Shown: positions 1 through 10,601, counted from the stretch's first letter. The stretch is 64,000 nucleotides of DNA from Leptotrichia sp. oral taxon 498 (GCF_002240055.1 NZ_CP016753.1:186001-250000); one strand, 5' to 3'. Notes: generated by a model from the letters alone, not told the origin. Numbers and translations: made by a program.

Positions 1-2
1 AG

Positions 3-1067
3 CTGATTTTAGCAGGAGCCGAGAAAAAAATAAGTTACATGTCAAAACCGCACATTGGAACGGACAAACTTATTGGAATTATGAAAAATATCAGAAAAAA
101 AATTGAAAGCCTCGGCGGAGAATATAGATTTTGCACAAAACTTACAAAAATTAATTACGAAAACAATAAATTAAAAGAAATCGAAGTTGAAGATTTAGAA
201 AATGAAAAGAAATACACTATCTCAACGAATATCGCAGTTTTAGCGATTGGACATAGCGCAAGAGAAACATTTTATATGTTAAATGAACAAAAAGTCCAAA
301 TGGAGCGAAAAATTTTTTCTGTGGGAGTTAGAATCGAACACAAGCAAAGTATGATAAATAGAGCTCAATACGGAAAATTTGCTGATAAGTTGCCATCTGC
401 CGAGTACAAATTAAATGTCAAAACTTCTAATGGAAGAGGAGTTTACACTTTTTGCATGTGTCCCGGCGGAGTTGTAGTACCGTCTGCAAGTGAAGAAAAT
501 AGGTTAGTTGTAAATGGAATGAGTTATTCTAAAAGAAATTTAGAAAACGCAAATTCGGCAATTTTAGTAAATGTTTTTCCAGATGATTTTGAAGGAAATT
601 CAGTTCTTGCTGGAATTGAGTTTCAGCGAAAATTGGAAGAAAAAGCCTTTATTCTTGGTGGAAGTGACTACAAAGCTCCCGTTCAGCTATTTGGAGATTT
701 TTTAAATAACAAAGTTTCAAAAAAATTGGGAAATGTAAAGCCAAGTTACCTTGCAGATTACAAATTTGCCGACTTAAATCAGATTTTTCCTGAATATATA
801 AACTCTTCTCTAAAAGAAGGAATAACGCTTATGGACAAAAAAATAAAAGGATTTGCAAATTATGACGCCATTTTAACTGGTGTAGAAAGTAGAAGTTCAT
901 CTCCTGTAAAAATTCCAAGAAATGAAAAATTTTTTGCCAATATCGAAGGAATTATGCCTTGTGGAGAAGGTGCTGGATATGCTGGTGGAATAATGTCTGC
1001 TGCCGTTGATGGAGTGAAATGTGCTGAATTTGTTGTGGAATATTTTAAAGATTTGATGAGTAAATAA
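3..1067 (+). CDS. FAD-dependent dehydrogenase, COG2509-like (C-terminal part)
   Basis: The frame is open to the left edge, so this is the C-terminal ~354 residues of a longer protein; the ATG at 39 lies inside the conserved segment ISYMSKPHIGTDKL and is not the start. The family (uncharacterised NAD(P)/FAD-dependent dehydrogenases, usually a little over 500 residues) has an N-terminal Rossmann FAD site that would lie outside the window. Visible support: the SKPHIGTDKL segment, the mid-domain AVLAIGHSARETF, and the C-terminal FAD-closing stretch MPCGEGAGYAGGIMSAAVDG. The substrate is unknown. A hairpin terminator follows at once. Family confident, reaction not. Confidence 0.85.
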   Translation: MILAGAEKKISYMSKPHIGTDKLIGIMKNIRKKIESLGGEYRFCTKLTKINYENNKLKEIEVEDLENEKKYTISTNIAVLAIGHSARETFYMLNEQKVQMERKIFSVGVRIEHKQSMINRAQYGKFADKLPSAEYKLNVKTSNGRGVYTFCMCPGGVVVPSASEENRLVVNGMSYSKRNLENANSAILVNVFPDDFEGNSVLAGIEFQRKLEEKAFILGGSDYKAPVQLFGDFLNNKVSKKLGNVKPSYLADYKFADLNQIFPEYINSSLKEGITLMDKKIKGFANYDAILTGVESRSSSPVKIPRNEKFFANIEGIMPCGEGAGYAGGIMSAAVDGVKCAEFVVEYFKDLMSK

Positions 1068-1089
1068 AAATTCTAAATAAAAAAACAAA

Positions 1090-1128
1090 AAGAGGGTGTA
1101 ATTTTTTTATACACACTCTTAACTTTTT
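1090..1128 (+). terminator. Hairpin terminator after the FAD dehydrogenase
   Basis: AAGAGGGTGT and ACACACTCTT form a stem with one mismatch around a T-rich loop, 22 bases after the stop codon. The following U tract is interrupted, so it is a modest terminator for the plus-strand gene. Confidence 0.55.
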
Positions 1129-1143
1129 TATTAATTCAATAGA

Positions 1144-1725
1144 TTAATCAATAAATTTTACTTTATCTTCCATTTCCAAATATCTCTTATTCCCAATAAT
1201 TTTTTCCAAATCTAAATTTGAACGAATATTTCCACTATCAAGTTCTAAAAGTATTTTTTTTATTTCCTTCGTTGTAAATCCTATTCTCTTTAATTCTTTT
1301 TCGCTACATTTGTTAATATTATATTTCATAATTTCCCTGCCATAATTTTCTTTTGGATTTTTTATTTTTTCCTTATCCACAAAAAGATATTTTTTAGTAG
1401 TTTCCAATCCCGATTTTCCAAACCTTTCAATATTTTTCATCTCTTCAATATCTAAAATTATCCCAGTTTCATCACGAAACTTTATAATATTTTCTGCTTT
1501 TGATTTTGAAAACCCTAATTTTAACAAATCTGCGTATTCGACACTATTTACATCAAATTTTTTCTTTTTTTTTGTAAAGTCATTACTTTCTTTAGCTTTT
1601 TCTTTTTTGTAATTCACTTCTTTACTGATTTCAATATTTGGCTTATTCTTATCCTCAATAAAAAGTCTTAAAAAATTTCCCACAATTAAAAGCATAACAA
1701 AAATAATAATATATTTTATTTTCAT
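1144..1725 (-). CDS. Helix-hairpin-helix protein with N-terminal membrane anchor (ComEA-like)
   Basis: 193 residues. An N-terminal hydrophobic helix (residues ~4-21) is followed by a charged Lys-rich linker. Two helix-hairpin-helix-like units follow, around residues 60-115 (VEYADLLKLGFSKSKAENII) and 135-190 (NINKCSEKELKRIGFTTKEI). This is the ComEA/T2SK-like architecture, which binds DNA non-specifically, for example during uptake; a role in competence is only inferred. A comF homologue sits far away at 60.4 kb. The ATG follows a GGGGGATTTAATT leader. It is the last gene of the dnaJ block and could be co-transcribed with it. Confidence 0.65.
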   Translation of the reverse strand: MKIKYIIIFVMLLIVGNFLRLFIEDKNKPNIEISKEVNYKKEKAKESNDFTKKKKKFDVNSVEYADLLKLGFSKSKAENIIKFRDETGIILDIEEMKNIERFGKSGLETTKKYLFVDKEKIKNPKENYGREIMKYNINKCSEKELKRIGFTTKEIKKILLELDSGNIRSNLDLEKIIGNKRYLEMEDKVKFID

Positions 1726-1848
1726 AATTAAATCCCCCCAGATTTTTTTATTTTTTAAAATTATTAAATTTTATATTTTAATTTTTATTAAAAATATTTT
1801 TGAACTTTTCATTATTTAAACTTTAACTTATTTAGTAAATTTCACCGT

Positions 1849-3030
1849 TTAATTTTCAAATTTACTAAAGAATCTTTTTATTTTATCTTTAAATGATTTT
1901 CCTTCTTTGTAATTTTTAGTTTCCAGAGAACCGTCAAATTCTCTTAAAATTTTCTTTTGTTTTTCAGATAAGTTTGTTGGAGTTTCTATTTTTATTCTCA
2001 CTATTTCAGAACCTTTTCTAGCTCCATAGCTTATTCCTTTTTCCCTCAACTTAAATTCTTTTCCGTTTTGTGTCCCTTCAGCTATTTTTATTTTTACTTT
2101 TCCGTTAAGAGTAGGTACTTCGACTTCTCCACCTAAAATTGCTGTTGTAATTCCAACTGGTACATCACAATAAATATCAAGTCCTTGTCTATCAAAAATT
2201 TCATGTTTTTTCACGGTTATAAATATGTATAAATCTCCGTAGATTCCATCATTTCTTCCAGCATTTCCACCATCTCTTACGACAAGTCTTTGACCAGTTT
2301 CGACTCCTGCTGGTATTTTTATTTTTCTTGTAACCGTTTCATGCTCTATTCCAGTTCCATGACAATGACTACAAGCTTTTTCAGGTACTTTTCCAGTTCC
2401 ATGACATACATCACATTCCTGTGTCATCACTTGCATTCCAAAAATGGATCTTTGCTGCATTCTTATATGTCCTGAACCATTACATTTTGTACAAGTTTTC
2501 ATATGGCTTCCAGCTTCTGATCCAGAGCCGTGACAAGATTTACATTTTCCATCTCTTTTATATTTAATCTCTTTTTCTACACCATTTGCGACTTCTTCCA
2601 ACGTTAAGGTAAGATTATATCTCAAATCATCACCTTGATTAACTTTCGGACCTTGACTTCGGCTTCTTCCACCGCCACCAAAAAAGCTTCCAAAAATATC
2701 TCCTAAATCGTCAAAATCAAATCCTTGACCATTTCCAAATCCGCTAAAGCCTCCACTAAAACCTCCAGCTCCAGTACCGCCGCCACCATTTTCAAATGCC
2801 GCATGTCCATACTGGTCATAAGCTGCTTTTTTCTGTGGATCTGACAAAATTTCATACGCTTCATTTATTTCTTTAAATTTTTCTTCAGCATTCTTTTTTT
2901 CTGCATCTGACGAATTAGAAAATTTATCTGGATGATATTTCATTGCTGCTTTTCTATATGCCTTTTTTATATCTGATTCGCTCGCATCTTTACTTACCCC
3001 AAGCACTTCATAATAATCTCTTTTTGCCAT
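1849..3030 (-). CDS. dnaJ: Chaperone DnaJ (Hsp40)
   Basis: Co-chaperone that stimulates DnaK ATP hydrolysis and delivers unfolded clients in the cytoplasm. 393 residues, full length. The J domain (1-70) has HPD at 33-35. A Gly/Phe-rich linker (~85-135) follows, then four CxxCxGxG zinc motifs ([32 protein letters not shown]) and the C-terminal substrate-binding domains. The ATG at 3030 is preferred over the GTG at 3039, because the AGGAGG lies 10 bases before the ATG but only 1 base before the GTG. It is not contiguous with dnaK: three other genes lie between. No CIRCE was seen directly upstream, so its heat-shock control is unclear. Confidence 0.97.
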   Translation of the reverse strand: MAKRDYYEVLGVSKDASESDIKKAYRKAAMKYHPDKFSNSSDAEKKNAEEKFKEINEAYEILSDPQKKAAYDQYGHAAFENGGGGTGAGGFSGGFSGFGNGQGFDFDDLGDIFGSFFGGGGRSRSQGPKVNQGDDLRYNLTLTLEEVANGVEKEIKYKRDGKCKSCHGSGSEAGSHMKTCTKCNGSGHIRMQQRSIFGMQVMTQECDVCHGTGKVPEKACSHCHGTGIEHETVTRKIKIPAGVETGQRLVVRDGGNAGRNDGIYGDLYIFITVKKHEIFDRQGLDIYCDVPVGITTAILGGEVEVPTLNGKVKIKIAEGTQNGKEFKLREKGISYGARKGSEIVRIKIETPTNLSEKQKKILREFDGSLETKNYKEGKSFKDKIKRFFSKFEN

Positions 3031-3135
3031 TTTCTCCACACCTCCTTTTTTTCAGAGATGTTCTCCTTTCTTTACGCATTATTTTTATTTCAATGTTTCA
3101 AAAAAGAGTTTATCTCTTTTTTATTTGTATAATTT

Positions 3136-4017
3136 TTATAATATTCCTTTAATTACTAACTTTGCAGTAAAAGTCTTATCTTTTTCCAATTTTAAAATCC
3201 CTTTTTTATCTTCCAATTTTCCTGTGCAATCTTCAAAATCTGAAATTCCATACCAAGGTTCTATGCACACAAACGGTGCTTTTGGCTTGCTCCAAAATGC
3301 AATATAAGGAAACCCGTTATATTCAACACTTAATTTTTTAGAATTTTTACTATTTTTTATTGTAACTTTTTCTGATTTCAAATCATCGAATATTATCGCA
3401 TCATCATCAAATACATTTTCAGTAATATACAATTTATTCTCATTATTCAAGCAATCAGCTTTTTCATCTAAAACAAGCCCTTTTTCATTCAATTTATATT
3501 TCTTTGAAGTCTCATTTTTCTCAAATTCCAAATAATAATCACTCAATTTTATGTCATCATTTACATCAAGTGCAAATGCAGGATGTGTTCCAAGCGAAAA
3601 ATACATATCAGAATCATTTTTATTTACAACATTGTACTCAATTTCCAAAGCATTTCCATTAATTGTATAAGTTATAAAAAGTTCAAACTCAAATGGATAT
3701 TTTTTCAAAGTTTCGTTATTTGAAAAAAATCTAAACTTCAAAGAATTTTCAGTCTTCTCAACTAGTTCAAAATCTTCAGTCCGAGCAAACCCATGCCGTG
3801 TAGAAATCTCATATTTATTTCCATCAAAACTATAAGCCCCATTTTTTATAGTCCCAACAAACGGAAACAGCACAGGTGAGCTGGCAGCCCAAAATTCAGG
3901 CTTTCTATCCCACATAAACTCTTCTCCATTTACTTTATAACTTTGTAATTCTGCTCCTCTATTTGCAACTGCAATTTCAATATTTCCATATTTTAGGGTA
4001 TTTATTGTACTTTCCAT
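3136..4017 (-). CDS. Aldose 1-epimerase family protein (mutarotase-like)
   Basis: 293 residues of the galactose mutarotase / LacX superfamily, beta-sandwich enzymes that interconvert anomers of hexoses or hexose phosphates. Visible: the early GAELQSYKVNGEEFMWD, VLFPFVGTIKNG, the RHGFAR segment carrying a conserved His, LGTHPAFAL carrying the second His, and the late CIEPWYGISD acidic region. The substrate is not evident. The ATG at 4017 has AAGGA ten bases upstream; the GTG at 4026 is too close to it. It lies between dnaJ and the small ORF on the same strand, probably one transcript. Confidence 0.85.
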   Translation of the reverse strand: MESTINTLKYGNIEIAVANRGAELQSYKVNGEEFMWDRKPEFWAASSPVLFPFVGTIKNGAYSFDGNKYEISTRHGFARTEDFELVEKTENSLKFRFFSNNETLKKYPFEFELFITYTINGNALEIEYNVVNKNDSDMYFSLGTHPAFALDVNDDIKLSDYYLEFEKNETSKKYKLNEKGLVLDEKADCLNNENKLYITENVFDDDAIIFDDLKSEKVTIKNSKNSKKLSVEYNGFPYIAFWSKPKAPFVCIEPWYGISDFEDCTGKLEDKKGILKLEKDKTFTAKLVIKGIL

Positions 4018-4048
4018 CTTTAACACATCCTTTTTTAAAGATTTTTAT

Positions 4049-4216
4049 TTATTTTGATTTTTTACTTTCATCATTGTACCAAATTTCTTTCCCAACCTCA
4101 TTATCCCAGTCTAAATCTGTTTTTTCATATTCCTCTTTGTAGTTTAAAAATAATTTTTCAATATTGCTTAGTTCTTCTTCTAATTTTTTTATTTCAGATT
4201 TTGAATTTTTTATCAT
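4049..4216 (-). CDS. Small acidic/coiled hypothetical protein, 55 aa
   Basis: Short ORF starting MIKNSKSEIKKLEEELSNIE, with a GAGGAAA ribosome site six to seven bases before the ATG. The first half is a probable coiled coil (Lys/Glu heptads); the second half holds LDWDNEVGKEIWYND. Function unknown. It starts 18 bases after the frameshifted zinc protein ends and stops 31 bases before the mutarotase start, so it fits an operon. Supported by the ribosome site and spacing only. Confidence 0.55.
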   Translation of the reverse strand: MIKNSKSEIKKLEEELSNIEKLFLNYKEEYEKTDLDWDNEVGKEIWYNDESKKSK

Positions 4217-4233
4217 AATAATTTCCTCTTAAT

Positions 4234-5359
4234 TCAAATATTTTCTTTTTTTAAATTTTCTATTGAATATTCTTTTGAAAGTAAATTAGGAATTTCCTTC
4301 ATCAATGATTCATCTATTAATTTTTGTTTATCAACTTTAACTTTAAATTCACTTGCAATATTTTTTAATTTTTTTTCTATTTTACAATTTATTAACGGAC
4401 TATAATAATAATCTTCATTAAAAGCAAAAATTATGTAATTTATTCTTTTTAATTGTTCTTCTTTTGAAAAATCCTTCAATTGTTTAAAAAAATTATCATA
4501 TAATACATTATTTTCTTCTACAAACATAAAAATTTCACTCTTATTTTCAAGTGGAAATACACAAATTTGTATATATTCTCTTTCTTCAGGTATTTGCTTT
4601 CTACCATTACAAATATCCTTTCCTTCTAAATCCCAAAGAAATTCAGTTAAAATTTGTAATGCTAATGGAACACAATAATCTAAAGATATATGATAACCCA
4701 TTTTGTATTTTATATTAGAAATAAAATTATTTTTATCTTTTAAAAAATTTCTCATTATATAACTATTATCATACTGTTCTATCTCTGTATTCCAGTTTTT
4801 AAAATCTTTAAATTTTTCACTATATTCTTCTTTTAATTTATTTATCTCCCCTAAACTTTTTTCTGGAAAATAAAATTCTAAATTCTGTATTTTTTTCATT
4901 CCAATATATATATCACGCATTATAATTCTTGTTTTATAAATATTTCTCAACAAATTTTTTAATGCAATTTCAGAAAAAATTCTTTGTTTTGTGATATTAA
5001 ATTCAGTATTATTAGATTTAAAATATTCTTCATATTCATTAAAAAGAGTTTTTTCACATTTTCCACATAGCAGATTAAATATTCCTGATTTATTGGTTTT
5101 TTTTAATTTCCCTAATTCATCGTTTTTTTTTTAATCTATAATCTTCTAATATAGAATCTATATCTTTTATCTTTATATTATTTTTTTTAATGCCTGTTCC
5201 AATATTTCTTAAAACAAAATTTGGTACAGAATGAGAATCAATTTTACGACTCTCTGAACCACACCAATAACATTTTTTATTTAATAATACTTTTTCATTG
5301 GCTTCTTTCTTTAATTTACTATCACTCTTATTTTTCATAATTTCAAAATTTTTATCCAT
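4234..5359 (-). pseudogene. Zinc-binding hypothetical protein, broken by a one-base slip in A10
   Basis: Two minus-strand ORFs (5359-5117 and the frame ending at 4234) are one gene. The first encodes CYWCGSESRKIDSHSVPNF and then stops just after an A10 run (T10 at 5123-5132). Reading with one A fewer continues without a stop through NLLCGKCEKTLFNEY and LLRNIYKTRIIMRD into the long second ORF. The joined protein would have about 375 residues, with two CxxC pairs near the N-terminus (a likely zinc site) and an alpha/beta C-terminal region. I do not recognise the family. Insertion of one A may be a sequencing error, a real mutation or a phase-variable state. Start ATG 5359 has AAAGGA upstream. 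Confidence 0.7.
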
Positions 5360-5397
5360 TTTTTTAATCCTTTGATTTGCATAAGTTATTAAAATAA

Positions 5398-5416
5398 TAG
5401 AGGGATTTCCCCCCTA
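5398..5416 (-). terminator. Possible terminator after dnaK
   Basis: Just past the dnaK stop, a run of six G pairs with CCCTCTA, followed by TTATTTT on the minus strand. The stem has one mismatch and the U tract is short, so it may only partly separate dnaK from the following genes. Confidence 0.4.
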
Positions 5417-5422
5417 TTTTTT

Positions 5423-7264
<1,842 letters not shown>

Positions 7265-7276
7265 TTAATTTTTAAT

Positions 7277-7843
7277 TTATTTCTTATTTACTGTAACCAT
7301 TGCTGGTCTTATAACTTTCCCTTTCAATTTATATCCTTTCTGAAACACTTTCACGATAACATCGTTGTCCAAATCTTCAACATTTTCAGTCATCATTGCT
7401 TGATGTTCATAAGGATTAAATTTTACGCCTTCTGCTGCTTCTAATTCTTCAACACCTTCTTCAGTTAAAAGATTTCTTAAATTTCTCAAAATCATATTAA
7501 CTCCTTCAACTAACGCATCAAAATTTTTAGTTTCTGTAGAAGCACTTTCAGCTCTTTCTAAATTATCAATATTATCTAATAATTTTATAATAATTCCTTC
7601 AGAAGCATATTTTTTCATTTCAGCAACTTCATTTTCTTTTCTTTTTGTGAAGTTTTGAAATTCAGCTAATTTTCTTGTATAAGAACTTTTCCATTCTTCC
7701 AAGTCCTTTTCAAGTTTTGCTATTACTTCTTCTGGTGTTTCTTCTTTAACTTCTCTTTCAGAATCATCAACTTTAGCTTCTTTAGTTTCTTTATCTAGCG
7801 TTTCTTTTGATTCTTTAACTTTTTCTTCTTTTTCTTTTTCCAT
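7277..7843 (-). CDS. grpE: Nucleotide exchange factor GrpE
   Basis: 188 residues. It releases ADP from DnaK. The N-terminal ~55 residues are a very charged Glu/Lys-rich extension. A long helical dimerisation region follows (EWKSSYTRKLAEFQNFTKRK), then the C-terminal beta domain with VEGVNMILRNLRNLLTEEGV and the closing KGYKLKGKVIRPAMVTV signature. It lies between hrcA and dnaK in the classical Gram-positive/fusobacterial order, so it is presumably under HrcA control through the CIRCE upstream of hrcA. Confidence 0.97.
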   Translation of the reverse strand: MEKEKEEKVKESKETLDKETKEAKVDDSEREVKEETPEEVIAKLEKDLEEWKSSYTRKLAEFQNFTKRKENEVAEMKKYASEGIIIKLLDNIDNLERAESASTETKNFDALVEGVNMILRNLRNLLTEEGVEELEAAEGVKFNPYEHQAMMTENVEDLDNDVIVKVFQKGYKLKGKVIRPAMVTVNKK

Positions 7844-7861
7844 TCCCCTCTCACTTTCTTT

Positions 7862-8866
7862 TTATTTATTTTTTTTTAATAAATACTGCACTTCTTCTGA
7901 AACATATTCAACAAGTCCAACCGTCTTTGAGTATTCCATCCGCTTTGGACCGATTACTCCCATCATTCCTTTCGCATCTCCAAAAGTATAAACTGAAAAC
8001 ACAAAAGAAAAATCTTCCAGTCCAGCAATTCCCAAATCTTCTCCGAAAATAACATTTACTTCACCATCTTTATATTTATCCATTTGAATAAATTGTGAAA
8101 AAATATTTTTCAAATCATTTGGACTATTAAACAATTTTGCTCGACTTACAACTTTTACAATATCATTGCTCTCAAATAAATTTGAACTCCCTTCAAAAAA
8201 TAATTTCCCTTCATTTAAATTTTGCTCTTCTTCCAATTCTTCTGGAATAAACAAATCTAAATCAGTTAAAAATTCTTTTAAATCTGATAATGTAAAAATT
8301 GAATTACTATTTTTTATTTTTTCATTTAAAAAATTGTTTATTTTATCAATTTCCTTTTCACTTACAGGATTTTCCAAATAAATATTAAGACTTTTCGTCA
8401 AAAATGTATCCATCACAACTACGGCTAACACATTTGTATCATTTATGTGTACAAATTGCACTTTTCTTATACTTTCCTGCCGAATTGACGGCTCCAATAC
8501 CACTCCTGCATATTGGCTAATTTTTGACAGCAACCTTGAAGTTTCTTCAAAAATTGCGTCTATTTGATTTATTTTTTTATTGTAGGTTTCAAAGACTTTT
8601 GCTTTTTCCTCTTGAGAAATATCTCTTATCTTTAAAAGTTCTTCGACATAAAGCCTATATCCCTCGCTTGTAGGTATTCTTCCAGAAGATGTGTGAGTTT
8701 TTACAATTAACCCTTTATCCTCTAAATCTGCCATCGTATTTCTAATTGTGGCTGACGACACACCAATATTATACTTTTTTTCAAGTGTTCTTGAACCAAC
8801 ACTTTCACCAAAATCCAAATAATGCTTGATGACCGCCTTTAAAATTAATTGCTCTCTCTCATTCAT
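7862..8866 (-). CDS. hrcA: Heat-inducible transcription repressor HrcA
   Basis: 334 residues. The N-terminal winged helix (RTLEKKYNIGVSSATIRNTM, about residues 22-41, then GLIVKTHTSSGRIPTSEGYR) is typical. A GAF-like and inserted dimerisation domain follows, ending in GPKRMEYSKTVGLVEYVSEE. HrcA binds the CIRCE operator and is kept active by GroEL; when misfolded proteins titrate GroEL the operon is released. First gene of the operon, with a CIRCE 22 bases before its start, so it is autoregulated. Confidence 0.97.
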   Translation of the reverse strand: MNEREQLILKAVIKHYLDFGESVGSRTLEKKYNIGVSSATIRNTMADLEDKGLIVKTHTSSGRIPTSEGYRLYVEELLKIRDISQEEKAKVFETYNKKINQIDAIFEETSRLLSKISQYAGVVLEPSIRQESIRKVQFVHINDTNVLAVVVMDTFLTKSLNIYLENPVSEKEIDKINNFLNEKIKNSNSIFTLSDLKEFLTDLDLFIPEELEEEQNLNEGKLFFEGSSNLFESNDIVKVVSRAKLFNSPNDLKNIFSQFIQMDKYKDGEVNVIFGEDLGIAGLEDFSFVFSVYTFGDAKGMMGVIGPKRMEYSKTVGLVEYVSEEVQYLLKKNK

Positions 8867-8887
8867 CTTAACACCCTTTCCTTTTTG

Positions 8888-8914
8888 TTAGCACTCTAAG
8901 ACTATTAGTGCTAA
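8888..8914. promoter_or_regulatory. CIRCE operator (HrcA binding site)
   Basis: TTAGCACTC, nine bases, then TAGTGCTAA: the canonical TTAGCACTC-N9-GAGTGCTAA with a single substitution in the second arm. It lies between the hrcA promoter and the hrcA start codon. Confidence 0.93.
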
Positions 8915-8924
8915 TCACAAATAT

Positions 8925-8953
8925 ATAATAATATATTTTTTACTTTTTGTCAA
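8925..8953 (-). promoter_or_regulatory. Vegetative promoter of hrcA-grpE-dnaK
   Basis: On the minus strand TTGACA (8953-8948), 17-base spacer, then TATTAT (8930-8925), immediately upstream of the CIRCE. The operator therefore covers the start of transcription. Confidence 0.8.
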
Positions 8954-9023
8954 CTCTTTTTTTTAATTTTTTTTAAAACTTTTTTATAAATATATCTAAA
9001 TAGACAAATTTAGCGCAAAAACA

Positions 9024-9052
9024 TCGACTTCCATATATTTTTATTATATAAT
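9024..9052 (+). promoter_or_regulatory. Promoter of leader RNA copy A
   Basis: TCGACT, 17-base spacer, TATAAT. The same arrangement (TTGACT, 17, TACAAT) precedes the second leader copy at 10466, which supports both. Confidence 0.6.
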
Positions 9053-9166
9053 TATGTTGTAAGCAAGGAAACTTACGCTGTATATCTGTGATGTTACTGA
9101 ATGAAAGTTTAAACATTATTTAAGAACATCAGCTACAAAGAGCCACCATTTTTAGTGGTATTTTTT
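9053..9166 (+). ncRNA. Structured leader RNA with attenuator-like terminator, copy A
   Basis: A transcript of about 110 bases precedes the decayed DUF3800 gene. It shares with the leader at 10495 a conserved core (CTGTATATCTGTG and ACTGAATGAAAGTTTAA) and a 3' hairpin with CCAC/GTGG arms and a U run just before the ribosome site. Pairings visible here: GTAAG with CTTAC, and TGATGTT (from 9088) with AACATCA (to ~9131). Candidate RNA motifs found upstream of DUF3800 genes have been named DUF3800-n in comparative surveys. Whether this is one of them needs a covariance-model search. Confidence 0.6.
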
Positions 9167-9180
9167 GAAAGGATTTTTTT

Positions 9181-9773
9181 ATGGAGATATTTGTCTATTC
9201 GGATGAATCTGGAGTTTTTGATGTTAAACATAATAAATATTATGTTTATAGCGAAGTAATTTTTTTGAATAAAAATAATAAAGATGTGAAAAACAAAAAA
9301 TATAAAATTATTAATGCAACAAAAAAGTTATAAAATTTGGCGTTATAATAAACCAAAAAGAAATACATCCAAAAATTTTTGAGAATAAAAAAAATAAGCA
9401 GTGATACCTAAATTATGCTTACAAAATTGGAAATAAAAATTATTTAAAAAAACTGATAGCCGAGAAAAAATAATAGAAGAAAAAGTAGAAAATGTTTATA
9501 TTTTCTTCGACGAATATTCAGCGACAACAAATAAAAAATATGAATTTTAAAGAAGGATTAATACAAGAATTTAAAAGCGAAACTTTTAATTCAAACTATG
9601 AAGTATACATAAAACCTATTTTTAAAAACTTAAAATATTTAGAAGTAAAATATTGCAATTCCGAAAAAACACCCATGATAAGACTAGCCGACATTACATC
9701 CAATTATTTATATAGCGGTGTTTTAAACAACAAACCTATACAAGATACAATTTATTTAAAAATGTTACCTTAA
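9181..9773 (+). pseudogene. DUF3800 protein, degraded
   Basis: It starts after AAAGGATTTTTTT with MEIFVYSDESGVFDVKHNKY; the early Asp-Glu-Ser-Gly is the DUF3800 hallmark (an RNase H-like fold is proposed for the family). The frame breaks near 9330 and again before 9492. The rest is recovered in other frames: VENVYIFFDE, KEGLIQEFKSETFNSNYEVY and the C-terminal TPMIRLADITSNYLYSGV, where RLAD is the second conserved acidic site. Several frameshifts and an internal loss make it non-functional. It lies just outside the left repeat of the mobile element. Confidence 0.75.
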
Positions 9774-9910
9774 ATAAAAAAATACATAGAAAGCTATATT
9801 TTTTATGAATTAAAATAAATATTTCAAAAATTTTGTGATTTAATAATCGATTTTTGAGAATATTCATAATTTTATATAAATATACACACATATTATCAGT
9901 AATAAAAAGA

Positions 9911-9955
9911 TATGTTACCCATATGGCAACATATCTAAAAAGGAGTTATGAAGAA
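9911..9955. repeat. Left direct repeat of the integrated element (attL candidate)
   Basis: 45 bp matching 21238-21282 at 38 positions; the last 20 bases (taaaaaggagttatgaagaa) are identical. The first half forms a hairpin that would terminate minus-strand transcription. Tandem AGTCCAA motifs lie just inside this repeat, and another pair lies just inside the right one, as expected for attachment sites of a tyrosine integrase. There is no gene between 9774 and 10179. Confidence 0.75.
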
Positions 9956-10007
9956 TCAACATCCTTTTTAAAGAAAACCTAGTAAAACAAGGACTGAATT
10001 TTAAAAA

Positions 10008-10027
10008 TAGTCCAATGTTAGTCCAAC
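10008..10027. repeat. Integrase arm-type site, left end
   Basis: Two AGTCCAA motifs 11 bases apart. The same pair with the same spacing lies at 21091-21109, just inside the other end of the element. This is consistent with arm-binding sites for the N-terminal domain of the integrase. Confidence 0.6.
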
Positions 10028-10146
10028 AAGAAATTGTTAGAATAAAAATCTCTAATTTTATAAAAAAATTCAACATTATCTGTAAATTTTAAAAATGGAA
10101 AATCCAACTAGAAACAATATTAAATTTAGTTATTGTATTATTTTTT

Positions 10147-10178
10147 CTCACTATGCTAATTTAGATAGTGAGTTTTTT
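10147..10178 (+). terminator. Strong intrinsic terminator
   Basis: CTCACTAT, ten-base loop, ATAGTGAG, then six T. It ends two bases before repeat copy 1. No clear gene precedes it, so it may end a small RNA or an eroded gene. Confidence 0.75.
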
Positions 10179-10179
10179 C

Positions 10180-10272
10180 TTGTAAGAGCCGATTTAAGAG
10201 CTTATTTTTGTTATTCAAGGGAAAATATCAAAAATAAGTTTAAATGCTCTCTACGGGGCTTATACAGAGTTA
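10180..10272 (+). repeat. 93-bp structured repeat, copy 1
   Basis: About 94% identical to 17393-17484. CTTATTTTTG (10201-10210) pairs with CAAAAATAAG (10229-10238), extended by AGAGC with GCTCT. A second small stem CTCT/AGAG encloses ACGGGGCTTATAC. Differences between the copies keep the pairing (A to G opposite T in both stems), which suggests an RNA or a folded DNA site. The reading frame that crosses both copies starts inside unrelated flanking sequence and is not a gene. Confidence 0.6.
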
Positions 10273-10465
10273 TCCGAGATTGTATTTTTGACATAGTCTG
10301 TGAGATAAAGGCACAGTATTTTGCAAAGCTATCCCTATAAGTATGGCACTATTTTCTTGATTCTAATTAGTGTGGCTTTGAAATACAAATAATTTTTTTT
10401 GAGAAAATTAGCAACCATTAATTTAATTTGTATAAATTGTTGTAAAAATTATGAAATTAAAAATC

Positions 10466-10494
10466 TTGACTTCTATATTTTTTTATTATACAAT
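10466..10494 (+). promoter_or_regulatory. Promoter of leader RNA copy B
   Basis: TTGACT, 17-base spacer, TACAAT, directly before the conserved leader. It matches the layout at 9024. Confidence 0.7.
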
Positions 10495-10601
10495 TATATT
10501 GCAGATAGGAGATTAGACTGTATATCTGTGTAACTGAATGAAAGTTTAAGTGTTATGTAAGAATACCAGCCACAGAGCCACTATTATAGTGGTATTTTTT
10601 T
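10495..10601 (+). ncRNA. Structured leader RNA with attenuator-like terminator, copy B
   Basis: It carries the same core as the leader at 9053 (CTGTATATCTGTG, AACTGAATGAAAGTTTAA) and a perfect 3' terminator CCACTA-TTA-TAGTGG followed by a U run (10578-10601). CAGAT pairs with ATCTG near the 5' end, and CTGTG with CACAG brackets the core. The terminator lies before the ribosome site of the next ORF, as in an attenuator or riboswitch, or as in an RNA antitoxin followed by partial read-through. Here the downstream genes are a small ORF and a GNAT enzyme, not DUF3800. Confidence 0.65.

Noticed and set aside
10180-10330. tracrRNA or anti-repeat RNA
   Set aside because: There is no cas gene or matching direct-repeat array in the window, and the fold does not match a known tracrRNA.
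10095-10340. ORF of 81 codons with a twin at 17278-17523
   Set aside because: The shared peptide comes only from the 93-bp repeat; flanks are unrelated and no ribosome site fits. The repeat is better explained as a structured element.
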